64,000 nucleotides of DNA from Elusimicrobia bacterium GWB2_63_16 (GCA_001799715.1 MGTZ01000002.1:67265-131264), one strand, 5' to 3'; positions 7,580-15,795 are shown, counted from the stretch's first letter. Numbers and translations: made by a program. The notes: generated by a model from the letters alone, not told the origin.

Positions 7580-9009
7580 AAAAGCCGAACACAGGCGAAC
7601 CTTTGGAGCTCCGTTTTGAAAGGGACGGCGGCAGCTATCTGGTGTCGGGCCCGGCCGGCCGGCTGCTGCGGCTGACCGCGGCGGAGTTCGCCGCTTTCAG
7701 GGCGGGCAAGGTTAAAGAAGGGACGGCCCTGTTCGGCCGGCTGGCCGGGGCCGGGCTGCTGCGCCAGAGGCTGGACTTCGACGATATCGCCGCCAGGCAG
7801 GCCGGGCTTTCCGCCGGCGCCTCCAGCGGCCCCGGGCTGCACATCCTCGTGCTGACGCTGCGCTGCAACCATTCCTGCGTCTACTGCCGGGCCACGGCCG
7901 CCGGCAACGGGGCCAGCGGCCTGATGACGGCCGCCACGGCGCGCCGCGCGGTGGACACCGCCTTCAGTTCCGCCAACCCCGAGATAACGGTAGAGTTCCA
8001 GGGCGGCGAGGCCCTGCTCAACTGGGCCGTCCTGAAGGAGGCCGCCCTCTACGCTAAAAAACTCAACCGCCGCGCCGGCAAGGACCTCAAGCTGACCGTG
8101 GTGACCAACCTGTCCGTGATGGACGAGGAAAAGTTCGCTTTCCTGGTGAAGGAGGGGATCTCCGTCTGCACCTCGCTCGACGGGCCGGCCGGCCTGCACA
8201 ACGCCAACCGGCGCTGGTCCGGCGGCTCCTCCCACGCCACGGCCGTGCGCTGGCTCGGCCGGTTCAAAGCCGCCGCCGCGCGCGACGGCAGCGCCGACTC
8301 GCTGCCTTCGGCGCTGATGACCACCACTCGGCAGTCCCTGCCCCTGGCCGCCGAAATAGTGGAAGAGTACCGGGCCCTGGGCCTGGGCGGTATCTTTCTG
8401 CGGCCGCTCTCGCCGATAGGCTACGCCGCCGGGGTCTGGCCCGAGATCGGCTACGGCCCGCAGGAGTTCCTCGCTTTCTACCGCGCCGCGCTGGACCGCG
8501 TGATGCGCATCAATTACGCCGGTGAGCGGTTCGTGGAGCGCAACGCCGCGCTGCTGGCCCGCAAGCTGCTGCGCGGGGAAGACCCCAACTACCTCGACCT
8601 GCGCTCGCCCTGCGGCGCCGCCATAGGCCAGCTGGCCTATAACTGGGACGGCGGCGTTTACACCTGCGACGAGGGCCGCATGGTGGCCGCCTGCGGCGAC
8701 GAGACCTTCAGGCTCGGGCGAGCGGGGGAAACCTGCGCCGCGCTGCTGGCCAGGCCCGCCGCGCGCGTCTGCGCCATGGCCTCCTGCCTGGAGGCCCAGC
8801 ATTACTGCGCGCGCTGCGCTTTCAAGCCGTTCTGCGGCGTCTGCCCGGTGCACAATTACTGCGTCCAGGGCTCGCCGGCCGGCGACATAGCCGCCGGCGG
8901 CTGGTGCGCCCTGCAGAAGGGCCTGTTCAAGACCGTTTTCAAGCTGCTGGAGAACAAGCGCGCCCGCGCCGTAGTGGAAGGCTGGCTGGGCGGGGGGAGC
9001 GCCGCTTAG
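7576..9009 (+). CDS. hxsB: His-Xaa-Ser system radical SAM maturase HxsB
   Basis: The protein has 477 residues. An N-terminal segment of about 85 residues precedes the rSAM motif C97-N-H-S-C101-V-Y-C104. Diagnostic stretches follow: E-F-Q-G-G-E-A-L-L-N-W, V-V-T-N-L-S-V-M, C-T-S-L-D-G-P-A-G-L-H-N, S-A-L-M-T-T-T-R-Q-S-L, I-F-L-R-P-L-S-P-I-G-Y-A, Y-N-W-D-G-G-V-Y-T-C-D-E-G-R-M, and a SPASM-like tail with C-A-R-C-A-F-K-P-F-C-G-V-C-P-V-H. Together they match HxsB as I know it. HxsB is predicted to modify HxsA or HxsD peptides rich in His-x-Ser; neither is visible here. The start at 7576 overlaps the previous stop (ATGA). A lone C in G-V-C-P replaces the usual A-D-P. Confidence 0.82.
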   Translation: MKKPNTGEPLELRFERDGGSYLVSGPAGRLLRLTAAEFAAFRAGKVKEGTALFGRLAGAGLLRQRLDFDDIAARQAGLSAGASSGPGLHILVLTLRCNHSCVYCRATAAGNGASGLMTAATARRAVDTAFSSANPEITVEFQGGEALLNWAVLKEAALYAKKLNRRAGKDLKLTVVTNLSVMDEEKFAFLVKEGISVCTSLDGPAGLHNANRRWSGGSSHATAVRWLGRFKAAAARDGSADSLPSALMTTTRQSLPLAAEIVEEYRALGLGGIFLRPLSPIGYAAGVWPEIGYGPQEFLAFYRAALDRVMRINYAGERFVERNAALLARKLLRGEDPNYLDLRSPCGAAIGQLAYNWDGGVYTCDEGRMVAACGDETFRLGRAGETCAALLARPAARVCAMASCLEAQHYCARCAFKPFCGVCPVHNYCVQGSPAGDIAAGGWCALQKGLFKTVFKLLENKRARAVVEGWLGGGSAA

Positions 9010-9017
9010 CGCCCGCC

Positions 9018-9911
9018 ATGCCCGACATAGCCCTCTGGAACAAGTGCAATAACAAGTGCGTCATGTGCACCAACATGGACGAATTCGCCCGCCAGGACGG
9101 GGAGCAGTACGGCCTGAAATGCCAGATCGAGAAGCTCGAGCGTTACCTCAAGGGGCTCTCCCCCGTCTACCTGAAGAACGCCGATAAAGCCGACTTCATC
9201 AGCCTCACCGGCGGGGAACCGACGCTTCACCCCGAGTTCTTCAAGGCCGTGGCCTATTTCCGCCGCCGCCTGCCGGCCGTGCCGATCACCCTGCTCTCCA
9301 ACGGCCGCACTTTCGCCAACACCGCTTTCACTGAAAAATTCGCCGCCGTGGCGGCCCCGCCCTTCTCGGTGGCGATAGCGCTGCACGGCCCCACCGCCGC
9401 CGCCCACGACCCGGTGGCCGGCGTGCGCGGCAGTTTCGCCCAGACCGTAAAGGGGCTGCGCAACCTCTTCGCGCTGCGCCGCGGCCAGCAGGTGGAGATA
9501 CGCCTGGTGCTGCATAAAAAAAGCATAGCCCGCCTGCGCGACACCCTGCGCTTCCTGCTCGAAACCTTCCCTGACACCTCCGCCTACCGCGTGGTGGCCA
9601 TCCATTACGAGATAGAGGGCATGTCGGAGCTCAACCATAAGTCGGTGGGCCTGAAGTACTCCGTCTCCGCGCGCAAGGTGGGCGCGGCGCTGCCGCTGAT
9701 CCGCCGCTTCGCCGACTTCCGGCTCTACCATTTCCCGCGCTGCCAGGTGCGGCCCGAGCTGCGCCCGCTGTGCCGCGTCACGCTGCCGGCCGAGGACCGG
9801 GTGTACCCGGCGGCCTGCCGCGGCTGCCGCCTGCGCCGGGGCTGCCTGGGGCTGATGCTCGAATATTACAGGAAGTTCGGCGACGCCGAGCTGAAGCCGG
9901 TGCGCGCATGA
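9018..9911 (+). CDS. hxsC: radical SAM protein, HxsC-like
   Basis: The protein has 297 residues. The rSAM motif is C10-N-N-K-C14-V-M-C17 and the protein begins directly at it. I-S-L-T-G-G-E-P-T-L-H, L-L-S-N-G-R-T-F-A, H-D-P-V-A-G-V-R-G-S-F, and V-E-I-R-L-V-L-H-K-K-S are HxsC-type stretches. The tail Y-H-F-P-R-C-Q-V, then C-R-G-C-R-L-R-R-G-C-L-G, also fits HxsC, where Y-N-H-x-L-C and C-A-G-C-A-V are usual. It then ends with Y-Y-R-K-F-G-D-A-E-L-K-P-V-R, the local cluster signature. Directly downstream of hxsB (8 nt gap), it completes the HxsB-HxsC maturase pair. Overlaps the next rSAM by 4 nt. Known HxsC proteins are longer at the N-terminus, so this is a compact version. Confidence 0.7.
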   Translation: MPDIALWNKCNNKCVMCTNMDEFARQDGEQYGLKCQIEKLERYLKGLSPVYLKNADKADFISLTGGEPTLHPEFFKAVAYFRRRLPAVPITLLSNGRTFANTAFTEKFAAVAAPPFSVAIALHGPTAAAHDPVAGVRGSFAQTVKGLRNLFALRRGQQVEIRLVLHKKSIARLRDTLRFLLETFPDTSAYRVVAIHYEIEGMSELNHKSVGLKYSVSARKVGAALPLIRRFADFRLYHFPRCQVRPELRPLCRVTLPAEDRVYPAACRGCRLRRGCLGLMLEYYRKFGDAELKPVRA

Positions 9912-10846
9912 AGCCCGGCGGCAAGAAGCTCAAGATCGTGCTGTTCACCGGCTACGCCTGCAACAACAACTGCGCCTTCTGCATAGACGCCGACAAGCGG
10001 GACCTGCCGCAGAAGAGCACCCCGCAGCTGCTGCGCGAGGCGGCCCGGGCGGCCGCCGCCGGGGCCGACATCCTGGAGATCATAGGCGGCGAGGCCACCA
10101 TCAGGCCGGACTTCGCCCGCGTCGTCGGCGCCGCCAAGCGCCTCGGCATCCCCGAAGTGATCTGCGCCACCAACGGCCGCATCTTCTCCGACAAGGAGGC
10201 CGCTCGCCGCATTCTGGCCTCCGGCATAGACTCGCTGGTCTTCTCGGTGCACGGCCCCGACCCCCGCGTGCACGACGCGCTCACCCGCGCGCCGGGCAGT
10301 TTCGCCCAGCTGCGGCGCGGCCTGCGCAACCTGCGCGAGCTCGGCTTTAAAAGCGTGAACGGCAACACTACCGTAGTGAAGCGCAACATGGCCTCGCTGC
10401 CGCGCATAGCGGAGTTTTACATCGCCCACGGCGTGCCCAACGTGGAGTACATTTTCGTGGACCCGAATTACGGCGGGGCGAAGAACGATTTCGACGCGCT
10501 GGTGCCGCGCATCTCCCGGGCCGCGCCCTACATGCGCCGCGCCCTGGCCGCCGGCCGCCGGGCCGGCTTCGATCAGTGGAAGGCGCGCTACGTGCCTCTC
10601 TGCCATTTCAAGGACTGCCTGAAGCAGATCAGCGAGACCAACGAGCGGGGCCTCTTCCTGACCGAGCACTGGGCCCCCGATTTCACCAATAAGGACGCCA
10701 TCGGCTCCCGCGCCGCCGTGGGCCGCCGCAAGACGGCGCGCTGCCGCGGCTGCGCGCTGTACGGCGACTGCGAGGGCATCTGGACCGAATATCTGGCGCG
10801 CTACGGCGACGCCGAGCTGAAGCCGGTCAGGCGGAGGCCCGCGTGA
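9908..10846 (+). CDS. radical SAM protein with Cys-rich C-terminal motif
   Basis: The protein has 312 residues. The rSAM motif is C18-N-N-N-C22-A-F-C25; I-I-G-G-E-A-T-I-R stands in for the usual GGEPT, and F-S-V-H-G-P-D-P-R-V-H-D follows. The tail has C-R-G-C-A-L-Y-G-D-C-E-G-I and E-Y-L-A-R-Y-G-D-A-E-L-K-P-V-R, almost identical to the end of the HxsC-like protein just upstream, although the cores differ. Overlaps both neighbours by 4 nt. It resembles the rSAM at 6632 (same length class and same H-G-x-x-P-x-x-H segment), so it is probably a paralogue. Substrate unknown. Confidence 0.87.
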   Translation: MKPGGKKLKIVLFTGYACNNNCAFCIDADKRDLPQKSTPQLLREAARAAAAGADILEIIGGEATIRPDFARVVGAAKRLGIPEVICATNGRIFSDKEAARRILASGIDSLVFSVHGPDPRVHDALTRAPGSFAQLRRGLRNLRELGFKSVNGNTTVVKRNMASLPRIAEFYIAHGVPNVEYIFVDPNYGGAKNDFDALVPRISRAAPYMRRALAAGRRAGFDQWKARYVPLCHFKDCLKQISETNERGLFLTEHWAPDFTNKDAIGSRAAVGRRKTARCRGCALYGDCEGIWTEYLARYGDAELKPVRRRPA

Positions 10847-11865
10847 GCCCCGAAACGCCGCAGGCGCCCAACCACCTGGTAGTCTACCTCAGCGGCCGCT
10901 GCAACCTGGCCTGCGGCTACTGCTATTCCCGCGCGCCCGGCGGGCCGGTGATAAAACAGGACGCGCTGTTGGGGGCCGTGGGCGACTTCCTGCGCTCCGC
11001 CCCGCGCGGCGCCAAGATCTCCTTCCTCGGCGGCGAGCCGCTGCTGCACAAGCCGCTGCTGCGCGCCGCCGTGCGCCTGGTCCGGGCCGAGGCCGGCGCG
11101 TCCTTCCCGGTGGCGGTGTTCACCAACGGCCTGCTGCTGGACCGGGCCGAAGCCGCTTTCCTGAAAGAAAATTCCGTGAAGACCGTGGTCAGCCTCGACG
11201 GGGACCCCGCCGCGGCCGGCTACGCCCGGGGCCGCGCCCCCGACCTCTCCCGGCTGGACGTCTCCTCCCTGTCCGCCAGCGCCGTCGTCACCCCGGCTAC
11301 CGCCGGCCGGCTGGCCGAGAACGTGGCCTGGCTTTACCGGGCTGGCTTCCGCTCCATAGGCTGGGCGCCCGACGTCAAGGCGGTCTGGGACCGCGCCGCG
11401 CTGGCCCGGCTGGCCGCTTCGGCCGCCGCGCTGCGCAAATTCTACCTGGGCCTGCTGCGCTCCGGCCTGCCGCCCTACGAGCTGGCCAACGCCTATGAGG
11501 CGCTGGACGCCGAGCGCGGCCGCCCGCCGGCCCGCGGCTGCCTCAGCCTGACGCTGGGCCCGGACGGCAGGATCTACCCCTGCGACAAGCTGGCCGGCCT
11601 GGGCGCCCCCGGTCCCGGCCTGCCGCAAGACCGCGCCGCTTTCTTCTCGGCCGCCGCCGCCGCCGGCTTCCGTCCCTACGGCCTGATGTGCCCGGTGGCG
11701 CCGTGGGCCGCCGCCGGCTGCCCTACGGGCAAGGCGCTGGCCGCCCGCCGGAGCTACTTCGCCGGCCAGGCCGCCGCGCGGCTGCTGGTGCGCCGCTGGC
11801 TGAAGGGTCTGGCCGCCGCGGGGCTGCGTTTCCCGGCTTTCCGGCGCGTTCACAATATAAGGTAA
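10843..11865 (+). CDS. radical SAM/SPASM-like protein
   Basis: The protein has 340 residues with a GTG start overlapping the preceding stop (GTGA). The rSAM motif is C20-N-L-A-C24-G-Y-C27, followed by F-L-G-G-E-P-L-L-H and V-S-L-D-G-D. The C-terminal part has G-C-L-S-L-T-L-G-P-D-G-R-I-Y-P-C-D-K, a SPASM-type start, then M-C-P-V-A-P-W and G-C-P-T-G, so the domain is shorter than in sulfatase maturases. It lacks the Y-G-x-x-E-L-K-P tail of its neighbours and belongs to a different subfamily, closer to anaerobic sulfatase-maturase-like or peptide-modifying rSAMs. It is the last gene of the tightly overlapping run that begins near 247. Confidence 0.85.
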   Translation: MSPETPQAPNHLVVYLSGRCNLACGYCYSRAPGGPVIKQDALLGAVGDFLRSAPRGAKISFLGGEPLLHKPLLRAAVRLVRAEAGASFPVAVFTNGLLLDRAEAAFLKENSVKTVVSLDGDPAAAGYARGRAPDLSRLDVSSLSASAVVTPATAGRLAENVAWLYRAGFRSIGWAPDVKAVWDRAALARLAASAAALRKFYLGLLRSGLPPYELANAYEALDAERGRPPARGCLSLTLGPDGRIYPCDKLAGLGAPGPGLPQDRAAFFSAAAAAGFRPYGLMCPVAPWAAAGCPTGKALAARRSYFAGQAAARLLVRRWLKGLAAAGLRFPAFRRVHNIR

Positions 11866-11868
11866 TAT
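11863..11868 (+). promoter_or_regulatory. candidate -10 element 6 nt before the rSAM start at 11875
   Basis: TAATAT at 11863-11868 lies exactly 6 nt before the ATG at 11875. An AAGG at 11859-11862 is too far for an ordinary ribosome binding site. The spacing equals that of the leaderless-type promoters elsewhere in this window, so the gene at 11875 may have its own start of transcription. Confidence 0.45.
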
Positions 11869-11874
11869 CTACCC

Positions 11875-13068
11875 ATGAAATCCCCGGGAACAGGCCGCTG
11901 CTACGAGCTGATACTCAACTATAACTGCAACGCGCGCTGCCGTTTCTGCTCCCAGGGGGATTTCGACAAGTCGCTCAACGCGCCTTTCGAGGACATAGCC
12001 CGCAACCTCTACTCCGCCTACCGCGCCGGCTACCGCCGGCTGGGGCTCACCGGCGGCGAACCGCTGATCAGGCCCGACATACTCAAGGTGATAGCCCTGG
12101 GCAAGTCGGTGGGGTTCCGCTTCATACGCGTGCAGACCAACGGCATAAAACTGGCGGATACTGCCTTCTGCCGGGCGCTGGCCAGGGCCGGCCTGACCTT
12201 CTGCAAGTTCTCGTTCACCACCGACCGCGCCGCCGAGCACGACCGGCTGGTGGGAGTGCCGGGCGCGCTTAACAAGGCGCTGGCCGGCCTGGAGAACCTG
12301 CGCAAACTGAAGCTGCGCCTCGGCACCAATATCCTCGTCAACAGGCTTAATTATGCCCGCCTGCCGGAGATCGTTAAGTTCTACCTCGGCCGGGGCATCA
12401 CCAATTTCGTCGTCATCTACCCGGTCTATATCGGCGCCATGGCCGACAACTGCAAAAAACTGGGCGTGCGCCTCTCCGACTGCGAGCCGTACTTCGCCGA
12501 GACCGTTAAGGTCATGGAGACTGCCGGCCTGCCGGGGGAGATACTCTTCCTGAACACGCCGCCGTGCTTCCTGCGGGGCCGCGAGTCGCTGGCCATAGGG
12601 CTGGACCTGTTCAACACCGTGGTGACCGATCCCTCCGGCGGCCGCACCGACCTTGACGCCAACGCCGCCGCCTCCAGGGTGAAGGGCCCGCCCTGCCGCC
12701 GCTGCGCGCTGGCTAAAAAATGCCGCGGCGCGGACGCGCATTATATCGAGCGCTTCGGCTGGCGCGGCTTCGTGCCGGTGGTCCGGGCCGGGAGCGAAAA
12801 AAAAGCCGGCCCCGGGGGCCGGATCTATCTTTCCGATAACGAGCGCTGCCTCGTGGAGATACTGCGGCGCAAGCCGGGGGCCTCTACCCGGGAAGTGCTG
12901 GCCCTGTCGAAAGACATTGTGCTCTGCCGCGACTGTTCCGACGGGAACACTGTCCTCGCCTCGGCCTCCTCGCTGGCGGCCAAGGGGCTGGTGACCAGCA
13001 GTTTCGCGAGGGGCGTATACCGCTGGTCGCTGGCCAAACCTTATTCCGAAATAAAAAAACTGCTTTAA
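11875..13068 (+). CDS. radical SAM protein fused to a C-terminal winged-helix-like domain
   Basis: The protein has 397 residues. The rSAM motif is C18-N-A-R-C22-R-F-C25, with L-T-G-G-E-P-L-I-R. An auxiliary-cluster-type tail C-R-R-C-A-L-A-K-K-C-R-G then H-Y-I-E-R-F-G-W-R-G-F-V-P-V closes the enzyme part near residue 307. About 90 more residues follow: L-S-D-N-E-R-C-L-V-E-I-L-R-R-K-P-G, S-T-R-E-V-L-A-L-S, and S-S-L-A-A-K-G-L-V-T-S, then R-G-V-Y-R-W-S-L-A. This alternation of helices with a basic hairpin is typical of a winged-helix domain. Extra Cys (C-R-D-C) occur inside it. The fusion may sense product or peptide, or simply bind the substrate, as RRE domains do in RiPP enzymes. It begins 9 nt after the previous gene. 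Confidence 0.82.
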   Translation: MKSPGTGRCYELILNYNCNARCRFCSQGDFDKSLNAPFEDIARNLYSAYRAGYRRLGLTGGEPLIRPDILKVIALGKSVGFRFIRVQTNGIKLADTAFCRALARAGLTFCKFSFTTDRAAEHDRLVGVPGALNKALAGLENLRKLKLRLGTNILVNRLNYARLPEIVKFYLGRGITNFVVIYPVYIGAMADNCKKLGVRLSDCEPYFAETVKVMETAGLPGEILFLNTPPCFLRGRESLAIGLDLFNTVVTDPSGGRTDLDANAAASRVKGPPCRRCALAKKCRGADAHYIERFGWRGFVPVVRAGSEKKAGPGGRIYLSDNERCLVEILRRKPGASTREVLALSKDIVLCRDCSDGNTVLASASSLAAKGLVTSSFARGVYRWSLAKPYSEIKKLL

Positions 13069-13073
13069 CCCCG

Positions 13074-13589
13074 CTAGAAGAAGCGGCGCACGAACCTGCC
13101 CGGCCGTTCCGGCGCCGGCAGGGGCGCGGCGGGCCGCTGCTGCTCAGGGGCTTCGGCGCGGACGGCCCCGCGCAGCAGGTCGCTGATCTCCTCCCTGTGC
13201 GCGTTCTCGCGCGCCAGCTGTTCCCGCAGGCTCTCGCGGCGGTTCTTTTCCTGCTCCAGCTCCCTCCGGAGCTCGAGCTTCTCTTCCTCCTGCTTGCGCA
13301 AATCTTCGCGGGCCCGCTCCAGGTCGCGGCCCACCTCGCGCAGGGCCGACAGCGAGGACGCGGCCAGCACGTTCTGCTCGGTAAGCAGCGTCCTGGCGGC
13401 CTCCAGTTCGTCCTTGAGGTCCGCGCATTTCCGGTGCAGGTCCAGCACCTCGCGGTTCAGCTGCCAGCTGTCCCGCCCGGCCGCCGGCCGCGGCTCGGCC
13501 GTGCTCCCGGGCGCGCGCTCGAAAAGTTCCGCCTCGATATTGCGCAGCGCGCGGAAGCTGTCATCGGAAGGGTTTTGCGCGTTATTCAT
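13074..13589 (-). CDS. hypothetical coiled-coil protein
   Basis: The protein has 171 residues and no recognised family. Residues about 42-142 form a long charged coiled coil (L-N-R-E-V-L-D-L-H-R-K-C, then L-E-R-A-R-E-D-L-R-K-Q and E-L-R-R-E-L-E-Q-E-K-N-R-R-E). The N-terminus is acidic and polar and the C-terminus is Pro/Ala-rich ending in R-F-V-R-R-F-F. There is no signal peptide or membrane helix. A GAGAGG sits 5 nt before the ATG. The gene interrupts the plus-strand rSAM run and is divergent from the rSAM at 13706, sharing a 116-bp promoter region with it. It could be a scaffold protein, but nothing in the sequence shows that. Confidence 0.7.
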   Translation of the reverse strand: MNNAQNPSDDSFRALRNIEAELFERAPGSTAEPRPAAGRDSWQLNREVLDLHRKCADLKDELEAARTLLTEQNVLAASSLSALREVGRDLERAREDLRKQEEEKLELRRELEQEKNRRESLREQLARENAHREEISDLLRGAVRAEAPEQQRPAAPLPAPERPGRFVRRFF

Positions 13590-13692
13590 AATATCCTCTC
13601 TGTCGCGAAGGTATATTAGATTTTTGCCCGCCGACCTCCCGTAACATTCAGGAAAAGCTCAGATTTTCCTCAAATCCCGGGCGGTTCCTTTA

Positions 13693-13698
13693 TACAAT
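13693..13698 (+). promoter_or_regulatory. candidate -10 element close to the rSAM start at 13706
   Basis: TACAAT at 13693-13698 (in the AT-rich run from 13691 to 13704) lies 7 nt before the ATG at 13706, and there is no ribosome binding site between them. It fits the leaderless pattern seen at several other genes in the window. Confidence 0.4.
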
Positions 13699-13705
13699 AT
13701 GTATC

Positions 13706-14548
13706 ATGCCGCTGATACATTTGTTCAGGCGCTGCGATCAGCGCTGCGTGTTCTGCTCCTACCCGGCCGACGCCGGGGAGGACGCCCCCGCGGTCTTGAA
13801 GGACTGGCTGCGCGAGATAGCGGCCATGCCGCCGGGCCCCGTGCAGATCTCCGGCGGGGAACCGCTGCTGGCCGGGACGGACAACCTCTGCCTGCTGCTG
13901 GCCGCGGTGAAGAAACTGGGCCGCAAGGCGGAACTGCAGACCAACGCGATAGCCGCCGCAGCCCTGCCCGCCGCGGAATTGGCGCGCCTGGCGAAAGCCC
14001 TTAACGCTGCCGGGGGCTATTTCAACGTCAATTTCCCCGCCGCCTCCCCGGCCGCGGACTACAGGATCACCAAAACCCGCGGCGCTTTCGCCAAAAGGCT
14101 GGCCGGGGTGCGGCGGCTCCTGAAGGCCGGCGCCGCCGTGCGGCTCACCTGCGTGATCAGTTCCTTGAATTTCAAGCGCCTGCCCGCCTTCGCGGCTTTC
14201 GCCGCTAAAAAACTGAAAGGCGTCGCCTGGCTGCAGTTCAGCTATATCAAGGGCGTCGGCCGCGCCGAGGCCCGCTATTTGCCGGCTTACGGAGAGGTGA
14301 AGCCGTACCTGCTGGAGGCGCTGGAGCTGTGCCGGACCGTCGGCCTGCGCTGCGACGTGGACCATATCCCGCCCTGCTATCTCGGCGGCTTCTACCGGCT
14401 CAACGTCGATATTGTTAAAATGAAGGAAGGCCGTCCCGGCCCGCACCTGCGGGAGAAGGCCCGGGTGCCCGCCTGCCGCGGCTGCCGTTTCCTGGCCCTG
14501 TGCCCGGGCCCGCGCAAGGATTATATGGCCGCGCATAAAAAACTATGA
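13706..14548 (+). CDS. radical SAM protein with Cys-rich C-terminal motif
   Basis: The protein has 280 residues. The rSAM motif is C10-D-Q-R-C14-V-F-C17, very near the N-terminus; I-S-G-G-E-P-L-L is the SAM-binding element. N-V-N-F-P-A-A-S and F-S-Y-I-K-G-V-G-R-A relate it to the rSAMs at 1464 and 4100 (N-F-P-S-H, F-I-K-I-K-G-R-V). The tail is C-R-G-C-R-F-L-A-L-C-P-G then D-Y-M-A. It is therefore a third member of the U32-linked rSAM subgroup, although no U32 genes follow it. Overlaps the aminotransferase-class-V gene by 4 nt, suggesting the two act together. Confidence 0.86.
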   Translation: MPLIHLFRRCDQRCVFCSYPADAGEDAPAVLKDWLREIAAMPPGPVQISGGEPLLAGTDNLCLLLAAVKKLGRKAELQTNAIAAAALPAAELARLAKALNAAGGYFNVNFPAASPAADYRITKTRGAFAKRLAGVRRLLKAGAAVRLTCVISSLNFKRLPAFAAFAAKKLKGVAWLQFSYIKGVGRAEARYLPAYGEVKPYLLEALELCRTVGLRCDVDHIPPCYLGGFYRLNVDIVKMKEGRPGPHLREKARVPACRGCRFLALCPGPRKDYMAAHKKL

Positions 14549-15795
14549 ACCCGAAAATAGCCGCCCTCAGGAAGGAATTTCCCGCGCTGGACGAGGATTT
14601 CGGCGGGCGCAGGCTGGTCTACCTCGACAGCGCCTGCACCGTGCTCAAGCTGCGCTGCGCGGCCGACGCCCAGCGCCGGCACATGCTGCTGCTGGGCGGC
14701 TGCGGCGGCAGGCGCTCCATGCACTCGCTGGCTTCGGCGATGGAGGAGGATTTCCTCGCCGCCCGCGCCCGGGTGGCCGGCTTCATGGGCGCCGCCTCGC
14801 CCGAAGAGGTCATCTTCTGCTCCGGCGTCACCGACGCGGCCAACCTGCTGGCCAACTCCTTCCCGTTCACGCCGCGCCGCAACGAAGTGGTGCTGTCCCC
14901 GCTGGAACACAACGCCGTCTTCCTGCCCTTCGAGCGCCTGGCCGCCGCCGGCCGGATAAAGCTCCGCGTGGCCCCGCTGGACGGTTTCCGCGTAGACCTG
15001 CGCGGCCTGGCCCGGCTGATAGGGCCGCGCACCGCGCTGGTCTGCGTGAACCACGCCTCCAACATCTTCGGCGGCGTGTCGGACGTGGCCGCCGCGGCCC
15101 GCCTGGCGCATGACGCCGGCGCCTATCTTTTCTGCGACGACGCGCAGTACGCCCCCACGCACGGCGGGGGAGGGGCGGCGCTGGGCGCCGACGCGGCGGC
15201 CTTCTCCGGCCACAAGCTGGGCGCGCCGTTCTTCACCGGCGGGCTCTACGTGCGCCGGGCGCTGCTGGAGCGGCTGCGCCCGTGGCGCGTGGGCGGCGGC
15301 ACGGTGGAGAAAGTGACCGGCGCCGGCGGCCGCTACTCCGCCACCTACCTCGGCGGCTACCAGGGCTTCGAGGCCGGCGTGCAGAACTATTCCGGCGCGG
15401 CCGGCCTGAGCTCGGCCATAGCGCGCCTGGAGCGGGCGGGTTTCGCCGCCATCAGGGAACATGTCTCTGGCCTGGTGGCCGGGGCCCTCGACGAGCTGGA
15501 AGGCGTGAAGGCCGTGAAGGTGCTGGGCAGCCGCGAGGACCTGCTGCGGGGTTCGCTGATCACGCTGGCTCCGCTGAAGAAGAGTTTTTCGGTGCCGGAC
15601 TTCGCGCTGTACCTGAACTCCGCGGTTAAGGGGCGCATGGTCGCCGTGCGCACCGGCCGCCACTGCGCCGACCTGGCCTGCCTCAACTCCGGCTACAGCG
15701 AGACGGTGCGCATTTCGTTCTTCGCCTACAATACCCCGGCCGACGCCGCCTGCTTTACCGCGGCCCTGCGCAAATACCTGCACCTGGCCGGCTAA
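14545..15795 (+). CDS. class V aminotransferase, cysteine desulfurase-like (SufS/CsdA type)
   Basis: The protein has 416 residues, normal for the family. V-Y-L-D-S-A-C-T-V near residue 27 is the N-terminal family motif. F-C-D-D-A-Q-Y-A and S-G-H-K-L-G-A-P contain the Asp and PLP-binding Lys. R-T-G-R-H-C-A-D near residue 372 matches the R-x-G-H-H-C-A loop of group II cysteine desulfurases, with the persulfide Cys kept. It could supply sulfur for the Fe-S clusters of the many rSAM and U32 proteins, or put sulfur into the product. No suf scaffold gene is adjacent. The 4-nt overlap with the rSAM at 13706 argues for a task inside this cluster. Related lyases or isopenicillin-N-epimerase-like members are an alternative. 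Confidence 0.78.
   Translation: MNPKIAALRKEFPALDEDFGGRRLVYLDSACTVLKLRCAADAQRRHMLLLGGCGGRRSMHSLASAMEEDFLAARARVAGFMGAASPEEVIFCSGVTDAANLLANSFPFTPRRNEVVLSPLEHNAVFLPFERLAAAGRIKLRVAPLDGFRVDLRGLARLIGPRTALVCVNHASNIFGGVSDVAAAARLAHDAGAYLFCDDAQYAPTHGGGGAALGADAAAFSGHKLGAPFFTGGLYVRRALLERLRPWRVGGGTVEKVTGAGGRYSATYLGGYQGFEAGVQNYSGAAGLSSAIARLERAGFAAIREHVSGLVAGALDELEGVKAVKVLGSREDLLRGSLITLAPLKKSFSVPDFALYLNSAVKGRMVAVRTGRHCADLACLNSGYSETVRISFFAYNTPADAACFTAALRKYLHLAG

Noticed and set aside
13074..13589. Coiled-coil protein as a precursor peptide of the rSAM cluster
   Set aside because: It is 171 residues of charged coiled coil without a leader/core layout or Cys/Ser/Thr-rich end.
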